Part shown: positions 24,569 through 32,666 of the stretch, piece by piece
Position numbering within the stretch: the stretch's first letter is position 1
Layout of the letters: every line of letters begins with the position of its first letter
Source of the DNA: Gammaproteobacteria bacterium
GTDB lineage: Bacteria > Pseudomonadota > Gammaproteobacteria > Arenicellales > Poriferihabitantaceae
Direction: 5' to 3'
Length of the DNA stretch: 64,000 nucleotides
Assembly (NCBI GenBank): GCA_030432755.1
Contig: JAUILZ010000005.1
Span: 1-64,000, forward strand
Translations under genes and position numbers: made by a program
Notes under the pieces: generated by a model
Database searches by the model: none
What the model was told of the DNA's origin: nothing
What the model saw: only the letters and a program-made list of their open reading frames with translations

Positions 24569-25252
24569 CTAGCCGATGGACAGCGCCAGGATGCGGCTGA
24601 TATCCGCGTGCCGGAGACCGGATTCTTCCCGCCAGGCGTCGAAGGCGGCCTGGACCCTGCGCCGCGCGGCTTTGCCGTTCGGCGCGGCGTCCACCACGCC
24701 GGCGTTGATGAGCGCGCGGCTGACGTCCTTCGTCAGGAGAAAGCCGTCCTTGCCCATTTCGCGCAGGAAATACTGGCAGCTCGTACCACCGAGGCGTTCA
24801 CCGTGACGCGCGAACCAGTCTAGCAGGCCGACGTAGTCCTCGTCCGGCCAGTCCGCGACGAAGCGCGCGAAGCTGCCGTGTTCCGCTGCCACCTCCAGCA
24901 TCATCGCGGCGTTGCGCGGCACGGTGAGGACCTTGCCGCGATGACGCACGATGCGCTCGTCCATGGCCATCCGGTCCACGTCGTCAGGCGACAGGTGGGC
25001 GCAGGTTTCCACGTCGAAGCCGTGGAACACTTCCTCGAACGCCGGCCACTTGTTGTCGATGACGCGCCAGACGAAACCCGCGCGGAAGATCGCCCTTGTC
25101 ATGCCGGCGAGGAAACGATGATCAGGGATGCGCGCGATCTCTTCCGCGCCCAGTATGCCGTCCGGAAAGCGCGCGCGTACCGCCTCCTCACCGCCATGGT
25201 GTTCCGCCGCGTGGGCCAGGATGTCGCTTAGTCTGCTGAATTTTTTGCCCAT
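24569..25252 (-). CDS. Divergent DNA-3-methyladenine glycosylase I-like protein
   Basis: A 227-residue protein from ATG 25252; the frame upstream is antisense to pyk. It matches Tag-family structure in LAGMTRAIFRAGFVWRVID, the WPAFEEVFHGFDVE helix and VRHRGKVLTVPRNA. It lacks the N-terminal CxWC and C-terminal HxxxC zinc ligands, and the Glu that contacts the base in Tag is replaced in the AGMTRAIFRAGF segment. It may repair another lesion or only bind DNA. It starts 37 bases from pyk in the opposite direction, over a shared TATAAT box. Confidence 0.75.
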   Translation of the reverse strand: MGKKFSRLSDILAHAAEHHGGEEAVRARFPDGILGAEEIARIPDHRFLAGMTRAIFRAGFVWRVIDNKWPAFEEVFHGFDVETCAHLSPDDVDRMAMDERIVRHRGKVLTVPRNAAMMLEVAAEHGSFARFVADWPDEDYVGLLDWFARHGERLGGTSCQYFLREMGKDGFLLTKDVSRALINAGVVDAAPNGKAARRRVQAAFDAWREESGLRHADISRILALSIG

Positions 25253-25257
25253 ATAAT
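25252..25257 (+). promoter_or_regulatory. Putative -10 box upstream of pyk
   Basis: A perfect TATAAT lies 32 bases before ATG 25289, in otherwise GC-rich DNA. No good -35 hexamer was found at 16-18 bases. It overlaps the start codon of the divergent glycosylase-like gene, so expression of the two may interfere. Confidence 0.33.
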
Positions 25258-25288
25258 GCGCTCCGCCATTTCGCCGGATTACAGCACA

Positions 25289-26728
<1,440 letters not shown>

Positions 26729-26756
26729 AACGGGTCCACGGGCCCGGGGCCAGGTT

Positions 26757-26776
26757 CGTTGCCTGAAGTGGCAACG
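26757..26776 (+). terminator. Hairpin after pyk
   Basis: CGTTGCC and GGCAACG form a perfect 7-base stem with a 6-base loop, 28 bases after the pyk stop, followed by TATTT. It is 11 bases before the next start, so it could also affect translation of that gene. Confidence 0.4.
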
Positions 26777-26787
26777 TATTTCCGACC

Positions 26788-27336
26788 ATGACAACCATCG
26801 ATATTCATCCCTTCGACGAGCATCCGTCACACCGGGAGATCGTTCCCTTCAATCCCGTCTGCCTCGACCTGTTCGCGCAGGTCAGGCAGTTCGTGGAGGC
26901 AAATATCGACACGGTTCGCCTGGTGCATATCGGCAGTTCGGCAATTGCGGACCTGCGCGGCAAGCCCATGATCGACATCGCCGCGATATCGACCCATGAA
27001 AACCTGCGTGCCGAGCAGAAACGATTTGAGGCCCTGGGCTTTCATCGGCGCGATGTCTGGACCGATACCGATGACAAGCCCTATGTCTGTGGATCGATCA
27101 TCCGGGACGGGTCGACATGGAACGTCAACATCCATATCTGCCGCGCGGGCGACCCGGTGCACCGGGACGGGGTGCGGTTCGTGGAGATCATGCAAGAGAG
27201 ACCCGACCTGAGGCGCCGATACGAACTCGCAAAGGACCGGGCACACCGGGAATCACCCACTGACCCGCAGCAGTACAACGAGGCCAAGGAGTGGTTCTTC
27301 CGGGAATTTGAAAGGGAGGTGAATCCCGGCGACTGA
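26788..27336 (+). CDS. GrpB/UPF0157 family nucleotidyltransferase-fold protein
   Basis: A 182-residue protein with VRLVHIGSSAIADLRGKPMIDIA, the GS..-GKPxIDI motif typical of GrpB proteins, and NVNIHICRAGDP in the second half. The family has the nucleotidyltransferase fold but its activity is not established. The normal first Asp pair is present in MIDIA. Convergent with the FAD oxidoreductase gene. Confidence 0.85.
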   Translation: MTTIDIHPFDEHPSHREIVPFNPVCLDLFAQVRQFVEANIDTVRLVHIGSSAIADLRGKPMIDIAAISTHENLRAEQKRFEALGFHRRDVWTDTDDKPYVCGSIIRDGSTWNVNIHICRAGDPVHRDGVRFVEIMQERPDLRRRYELAKDRAHRESPTDPQQYNEAKEWFFREFEREVNPGD

Positions 27337-27356
27337 CGGGAACAACCGCCGGGCGC

Positions 27357-28655
27357 TCAGGCTGCCCGCGCCTCGCGGTAGCGGTCCACCGCCTGCATCC
27401 ACCAGTAGGTCGCCTGCACCGCCGCCCGCCCCACCGGGCCGCCGTGCCAGGCGAGATCGTAGCGCGACAGGTCGCGCCAGCGTTCATCGCCGCGGGTGAT
27501 GGCGTCCGCCACCAGGATACCGCCCATGGCGGTGGTGTTGAGGCCGTGGCCGCCGAAGGCGGTGGAAACCCAGAGGCCCGGCTCGAGCCGCCGGATCACG
27601 GGCATCCGGTGGCGGCAGTAGCCCATCAGGCCGGACCAGCGATAGTCGGTGCGCACGCCTTCAAGTGCGGGGAACACATCGGTCATGGCGCGTTTCATCA
27701 CCGCATCGAGTTGCTGCGGCGGGGTCTTCACCGTGGTGATCTTGCCGCCCCACAGGAGCCGGCCCTCGTCCACCAGGCGGTAATAGTCGCAGGCCATGCC
27801 GGTATCGGCGATGGCGACGCCGGCGGGCAGGAGTCCGCGCAGGTTATCGGGCAACGGTTCCGTCACCGCGACATGGGTGGCCACCGGCAGCACGGAGCGT
27901 GAGATAGGCGCATAAAACCCGGCGTCGTATCCGCTGGTACAGATCACCAGTTCCTCGCAGGTCAGGCGGCCGACCCCGGTATCAACCGTCCAGGCGTCCC
28001 CGGCGCGGAAGACGCGCAACGCGCGGCTGCCTTCGTACACGCGCCCGCCAAGCGACTCGATTTCGTCCGCCAGGGCGAGGGAGTAGTTGAGCGGATGGAT
28101 GTGGAATCCGTCCGGCTTGAAGACCCCGTCGAAATAGCGCGTCGAACGAATCGCTTCGCGCAGCGCCGCCGTGTCGAGGTACTCCGCGCGGTCTCCATGC
28201 ACCTCCCGCAGTTCACGCGCATGCGCCTGCATCTCCGCCGCCGCGGGGTATCGGCTGACGGCGTACTTGCCCTCGCCCATGAGACAATCCGGCGCCAGCT
28301 GGCGAATGTTCTCCCGCACCCGCTCGGCGCCCTCGCGGGACAGGGCATAGAGCCGCGCCGCGGTTTCCTCACCGCACTCTGCCGCGATCGCGTCCATGTC
28401 GAGGGCGAATCCCGGGGTAACAAAGCCGCCATTCCTGCCGGAAGCGCCCCATGCCACCCGATTCGCCTCGAGCAACATCACCGGCACTTCCCGCCGCGCC
28501 AGTTCGATGGCCACCGACAAGCCGGCGAGCCCGCCGCCGACTATGCCCACCCGGCAGCGCTGCTCACCCGAAAGCGCCGACCGAGGTTCACCCTGCCTTC
28601 CGGTGGCGGCATACCAGGTTGGCGGGTATTCCGCTTCTGTCGGCAGAGTACTCAT
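27357..28655 (-). CDS. FAD-dependent oxidoreductase (DAO family, PuuB/OrdL-like)
   Basis: A 432-residue flavoenzyme. ATG 28655 is used; upstream frame is antisense to the MFS gene. The dinucleotide fold is RVGIVGGGLAGLSVAIELARR followed by the Glu in VMLLEANRVAWGASGRNGGF. Later blocks are YRWSGLMGYCRHRMPVI and WVSTAFGGHGLNTTAMGGILVADAI, typical of gamma-glutamylputrescine or glycine/sarcosine-type oxidases. Likely oxidises a secondary or primary amine and releases H2O2. The start overlaps the stop of the upstream MFS gene, which suggests an uptake-and-oxidation pair. Confidence 0.87.
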   Translation of the reverse strand: MSTLPTEAEYPPTWYAATGRQGEPRSALSGEQRCRVGIVGGGLAGLSVAIELARREVPVMLLEANRVAWGASGRNGGFVTPGFALDMDAIAAECGEETAARLYALSREGAERVRENIRQLAPDCLMGEGKYAVSRYPAAAEMQAHARELREVHGDRAEYLDTAALREAIRSTRYFDGVFKPDGFHIHPLNYSLALADEIESLGGRVYEGSRALRVFRAGDAWTVDTGVGRLTCEELVICTSGYDAGFYAPISRSVLPVATHVAVTEPLPDNLRGLLPAGVAIADTGMACDYYRLVDEGRLLWGGKITTVKTPPQQLDAVMKRAMTDVFPALEGVRTDYRWSGLMGYCRHRMPVIRRLEPGLWVSTAFGGHGLNTTAMGGILVADAITRGDERWRDLSRYDLAWHGGPVGRAAVQATYWWMQAVDRYREARAA

Positions 28656-29929
28656 GTCACCACCTGGCGGCAGCGGGTCTCGCGCAGCAGCAGCGCACCC
28701 GCCAGGGCGAGGGCGTTGGTGGCGTAGAACACCAGGAAGGCGGTGTCGTAAGCCGTCGCGCCGTAGATGCGCGCGCCTTCGGCCATGGCGCCGTCCCACC
28801 CGCGGTCAAGCAGCCACCCGGCCAGTGGCTGGGTGACCGCGCCGGAGCCGACGACGCACATGTTCAGCAGGCCGAGTGCGGCGCCAGTCACCGCGGGACG
28901 GTTGAGTTCGCGCATCGCGCTGAAGATCACGGTCATGCTGGATCCGGCGACGCCACCGACGAAAAACAGCGCCGACAACAGGGCGCCATTGGTGACACCG
29001 CCGTGGACGATGGCGGTGAACAGCAGAATATTGGCGACGATGCCGACCAGCACCATGGGCTTGCGCAGCCCGACATGGTCGGAGAACCAGCCCCAGATCG
29101 GCGCGCCCAGGGCCCAGCCGAGGAACAGGAACGAGGTGATGGCGGCCGCTTCCTGCCCAGGCAGACCGTGCACATCGCGGAGCCAGGGCACGCCCCACAG
29201 GCCGACGAACCCCAGCATGATGCTGCTGAGGCCGAAACCGATGGCGGCGCAGTACCAGCTCTGCTGGTTGCGCATCACGCTCGCCGTGCCGCCCGTGGGC
29301 CTGCCACTCGACTCCCCGGGGACGGAAACCGGCTCGGGCTCACGCTCGGGCCGGCGCGGCACCACGAACCAGATCGACACCGCGAGTACGAGAGCGATGA
29401 TGGCGAGCCCGCCCATCGTGCCTCGCCAGCCGGCCTGGTCCACCGCGATACGCAGTGGCGCCTGGCCGAGCATGCCGCCGAGCATGCCGGCGGTCTGCAC
29501 CATACCCGCGAGAAAGGCGAATCGCGCGGGTGGAAACCAGTAGCCGGCGATGGCGAGAATGCCGACGAAACCGAAGCCCACCGAGGCCCCGACCACGGCG
29601 CGGCTGAGCGAAGCGGTGACGAGGGAACCGCTGAACGCGAAGGCGATGGAAGCCAGGGCGCAGACCGCCATGGCGGTGCTGATCAACCGCCGCGGGCCAA
29701 AGCGATCGGTGAGCATGCCCACCGGCACCTGGATCCCGGCATAGGTATAGAAATACCACGCCGACAGACCGCCGACCGCCGCCGCGCCCACGGAAAACTC
29801 GCGCATCAGTTCGGTGGTCATCACGCTCGGCGCCACCCGCTGGGTGAACGCATAGGCAAACACGAAGGTGCCGAGCGTAAACGCCGCGACCGCGCGAGCG
29901 CGGGATACTTCGGCCATGGCGCGCGCCAT
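28652..29929 (-). CDS. MFS transporter paired with the amine oxidase
   Basis: A 425-residue carrier with about 12 helices. The helix 2-3 loop is GMLTDRFGPRRLI and the second-half copy is GWFSDHVGLRKPM, both standard MFS motif A. The N-terminal half has AYAFTQRVAPSVMTTEL, seen in nitrate/oxalate-like and organic-acid MFS groups. It overlaps the FAD oxidoreductase gene (ATGA), so it probably brings in the oxidase substrate. The substrate is unknown. Confidence 0.87.
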   Translation of the reverse strand: MARAMAEVSRARAVAAFTLGTFVFAYAFTQRVAPSVMTTELMREFSVGAAAVGGLSAWYFYTYAGIQVPVGMLTDRFGPRRLISTAMAVCALASIAFAFSGSLVTASLSRAVVGASVGFGFVGILAIAGYWFPPARFAFLAGMVQTAGMLGGMLGQAPLRIAVDQAGWRGTMGGLAIIALVLAVSIWFVVPRRPEREPEPVSVPGESSGRPTGGTASVMRNQQSWYCAAIGFGLSSIMLGFVGLWGVPWLRDVHGLPGQEAAAITSFLFLGWALGAPIWGWFSDHVGLRKPMVLVGIVANILLFTAIVHGGVTNGALLSALFFVGGVAGSSMTVIFSAMRELNRPAVTGAALGLLNMCVVGSGAVTQPLAGWLLDRGWDGAMAEGARIYGATAYDTAFLVFYATNALALAGALLLRETRCRQVVT

Positions 29930-29942
29930 CAGGGCGCGACCT

Positions 29943-30254
29943 TCAGTCTTCCGGCTGGCCCGCCAGGCGCCAGCCGTTGAAGCCGCCGTCGAGGCTGTAA
30001 CAGCGGGTAAAGCCCTGGCTGGCGAGGAACCGGGCGGCGCCCTGGCTCGAATTGCCGTGGTAGCAGCAGACGATCACCGGCTGCGCGGTATCCGTTTGCG
30101 CGATAAAGTCCGCCACGGTCGCGTTATCGAGACGCCGCGCGCCGCGGATATGGCCGGCGGCGTAGGAACCCGGATCGCGGATGTCCACCACCAGTGCATC
30201 CTCGTTCTCGATCAGCTCGAGAGCCGTTGTCGCATCGATTCGCTCGAAATTCAT
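29943..30254 (-). CDS. glpE: Thiosulfate sulfurtransferase, single-domain rhodanese
   Basis: A 103-residue protein with one rhodanese domain. The active-site loop is [15 protein letters not shown], with the catalytic Cys and the CYHGNSS loop typical of GlpE. The N-terminal part has [20 protein letters not shown]. It transfers sulfane sulfur from thiosulfate to cyanide or thioredoxin. Stop lies 13 bases upstream of the MFS gene start on the same strand, so the genes may share a transcript. Confidence 0.92.
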   Translation of the reverse strand: MNFERIDATTALELIENEDALVVDIRDPGSYAAGHIRGARRLDNATVADFIAQTDTAQPVIVCCYHGNSSQGAARFLASQGFTRCYSLDGGFNGWRLAGQPED

Positions 30255-30276
30255 GGGCGGTAAATCCGTGGGAGGC

Positions 30277-30489
30277 TCAACTGACGGTAGTGGCCATGCC
30301 GAGCCAGATGACGCCGCGCACCAGCACCAGTGCCAACACCAGCTTGGCCGAGTACCAGGCTGCCTGGCGCGCGCCGCGACGCGTCAGAATCCAGCGCCAG
30401 AGACCGGAAAGCAGGGCGATGGCGTACCAGATGATCGCGAAACACAGCAGGAGGTAGCTCCATTCGAGGACTTTCTGGAGAATCTGCAA
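30277..30489 (-). CDS. Small two-helix membrane protein, unknown function
   Basis: A 70-residue protein with hydrophobic segments at about 10-32 ([22 protein letters not shown]) and 45-65. Those are split by a basic loop LTRRGARQ. No family recognised. It sits 22 bases before glpE and 69 bases after the retropepsin gene in the same direction. The composition is membrane-like rather than random, so I keep it as a gene. Confidence 0.5.
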   Translation of the reverse strand: MQILQKVLEWSYLLLCFAIIWYAIALLSGLWRWILTRRGARQAAWYSAKLVLALVLVRGVIWLGMATTVS

Positions 30490-30558
30490 CGACGTGAATG
30501 CCGGCCGGCGCGGACCGGGAACAAAGACGCGGAGTATAAGCGAAGCCGCGCCCCGGCA

Positions 30559-31068
30559 TCAGTCCACGGGCACCCGCAGGCGCAGTGTTTCATCGCGCTG
30601 AAGCATGTCGAGCTCGCCGAGGAAGCTCATCCCCAGCAGGATGTCCTCACCACCCATGCCCGGATTGATGCTAGCGGGCACGTTCTCCATCACGATATGG
30701 CCGAGGCGGATGCTGTCGAGGCGGGTGGCGTAGACCACCACCGAGCCATTGGCGGTGCGCGCGATCATCTCCGCGCCGCGATCCAGGCCGATGGCGTCGG
30801 CGACGCGCGCGGGAATACTCACGTGCGTTGCGCCGGTATCGAGGAAAAACTGCACCCCGTGGCCGTTGATCTCGCCGCTGGCGACGTAATGCCCCGCGCG
30901 GTTCCTCTCCAGCACCACCTCGCGTCCGCCGTTCTCCAGAACGCGTACGACATTGGCGCGATTGGGGTTGTTCTGCTGCTCGAGCAACCAGGCGAAGATG
31001 AAGGTCATGCCGCCGACGAACAGCAGGGAAACGAGCAGGCTGCCGTGGCGCTGGAACAGGCGAAACAA
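30559..31068 (-). CDS. Membrane-anchored retropepsin-like aspartic protease (clan AA)
   Basis: A 169-residue protein with one N-terminal helix (LLVSLLFVGGMTFIFAWLL) and a periplasmic domain. The catalytic motif is FFLDTGATHVSIPARVADAIGL (DTGA at about 84-87), and the family glycine motif is GGEDILLGMSFLGELDM. This matches the TIGR02281-type proteases widespread in proteobacteria, whose targets are not well defined. Length is normal. Opens the minus-strand run with the small membrane protein and glpE. Confidence 0.85.
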   Translation of the reverse strand: MFRLFQRHGSLLVSLLFVGGMTFIFAWLLEQQNNPNRANVVRVLENGGREVVLERNRAGHYVASGEINGHGVQFFLDTGATHVSIPARVADAIGLDRGAEMIARTANGSVVVYATRLDSIRLGHIVMENVPASINPGMGGEDILLGMSFLGELDMLQRDETLRLRVPVD

Positions 31069-31288
31069 CGGATTAACCGGGATGGCGGGCGGCGGATCAC
31101 TATACCGCAGGCGGGCGACGGCTGCTGGCGCACCAGCGCGCCATCCGCACCGATACCATCGAGAACCTGCGGTCGATCCTGTCGGGCATCGAAACCGACG
31201 AGTTCATCTCCGCACAGACCGTGAACCCATTGGCATCCAGTCGATCACCGTGCCTTTGAGACCAGACTGGCCAATTCCACGGATCGAC

Positions 31289-31527
31289 ATGGATCCCAGC
31301 TTTCGCTGGGATTTCGACCTGGCAAGACTTGAAGCATCCGCACACGTAAGAAACGCCAGCGAAGCATGCCCCAGCGAAGGCTGGGGGCTGGCGTCCATGC
31401 TGAAGGCTGGTATCGGTGGCCGATGCAGGGATCAAAACCATGGATCCCAGCTTTCGCTGGGATTTCGATTCTGCGAAGGTATTAAGTATCCCCTAATTTC
31501 GAAACTCCAGCGAAAGCTGGAGTCCAG
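31289..31527. repeat. Dispersed palindrome array (locus B)
   Basis: Four palindromes alternate: CCCAGCTTTCGCTGGG at 31289-31317 and again at 31440-31470, the CCAGCGAAG-type at 31350-31398, and CCAGCGAAAGCTGG at 31501-31527. The 31350-31398 copy is longer and contains a second palindrome (CCCCAGCGAAGGCTGGGG) nested at its tip. The array fills the 488-base gene-free stretch 31069-31556. No gene is supported there. Confidence 0.8.
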
Positions 31528-31556
31528 GTGCCGGATGCAGAGTATGGGGTTAAACC

Positions 31557-32627
31557 CTATTCCAGCTCCCTCAGCACCGCCGAGGTAATCTTCGCGGTAT
31601 CCGCCTTGCCGCCGAGTTCTACCGGCAGGTTTTCCGGCTGCGCCATGGCCGCGTCCACCGCGCTGGTGATGCGTGCGGCGGCGGCTTCCAGGTCCGGCCG
31701 ATCATGGCGCCCCGATAGCCAGCGCAGCATCATCGCCGCGGAGAGGATCGTCGCCACGGGGTTGGCGATACCCTGTCCGGCGATATCCGGCGCGCTACCG
31801 TGGCAGGGCTGGAACACCGCGTGGTCGTCACCGATATCGGCGGAGGGCGCCATGCCCATGCCGCCCATCAGGCCGGCGCCGAGGTCAGAGAGGATGTCGC
31901 CGAACATGTTCTCGGTCACCAGCACGTCGAGATCCCACGGACGCCGCACCATGTTGAGCGCCGCTGCGTCGACGTACATGTGGCCGGCGGAAATGTCGGT
32001 GTTGGCTGCCGCCGTTTCGTCAAAGATCTTGCGAAAGAAGGCCATGGAGCGGAACACGTTGGCCTTGTCGACACAGGTGACCTGGCCTGGAAAACCGTCC
32101 CGCGCTCGTTCCGCGGCGAGCGCGAAGGCGAAGCGGAACAGGCGCTCGCTGCCCTTGCGGGTGATGCGGAGAAAATCCTCGGCCTCGCTGTCCCCGCGCA
32201 CCACGCCCTTGCCCTGTGAGGCGAACAGCCCCTCCGTGGATTCGCGGATAAGGACGAAGTCGATGCGCCTGCCGTCGGGGTTGGCCAGCGGGAGCGGCAG
32301 CCCGGCCAGCGGCCGTACGGGGCGTACGCCGGCATAGAGCTCGAACTCGAAACGCAGGTCGAGCTGGGGCGAGATCTCGGTGCCGTCGGGATAGCGGATG
32401 TCGGGCATCCCCATGGCGCCCAGCAGGATCGCATCCGCCTCGCGGCAGGCGGACATCACCTCGGCGGGCAACGACTCCCCGGTGCGCTGATAGCAGGCGG
32501 CGCCCGCATCGAAGGTATCGTAGGACAGTCCGTCCGCACAGGCGGACAACACCTGGCGGCAGGCCGACATGACCTCGTCGCCGATGCCGTCCCCGGGAAG
32601 AACGGCGATGTCGAGTGGTTTTTGCAT
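31557..32627 (-). CDS. Isocitrate/isopropylmalate/tartrate dehydrogenase family enzyme
   Basis: A 356-residue beta-decarboxylating dehydrogenase. Landmarks are IAVLPGDGIGDEVM, LLGAMGMPDIRY, the substrate Arg cluster FELYAGVRPVRP, IRESTEGLFASQGKG, CVDKANVFRSMAFFRK and the metal-binding DILSDLGAGLMGGMGM. NAD-type binding residues appear in HGSAPDIAGQGIANPVA. No leuA, leuC or leuD lies nearby. The ESTEGLF box and lack of a leu operon leave isopropylmalate, tartrate or another malate derivative possible. It appears monocistronic. Confidence 0.82.
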   Translation of the reverse strand: MQKPLDIAVLPGDGIGDEVMSACRQVLSACADGLSYDTFDAGAACYQRTGESLPAEVMSACREADAILLGAMGMPDIRYPDGTEISPQLDLRFEFELYAGVRPVRPLAGLPLPLANPDGRRIDFVLIRESTEGLFASQGKGVVRGDSEAEDFLRITRKGSERLFRFAFALAAERARDGFPGQVTCVDKANVFRSMAFFRKIFDETAAANTDISAGHMYVDAAALNMVRRPWDLDVLVTENMFGDILSDLGAGLMGGMGMAPSADIGDDHAVFQPCHGSAPDIAGQGIANPVATILSAAMMLRWLSGRHDRPDLEAAAARITSAVDAAMAQPENLPVELGGKADTAKITSAVLRELE

Positions 32628-32666
32628 CGGCGGATTGTAGCGCGCCGGGCCGGGCCCGGATGCGGG

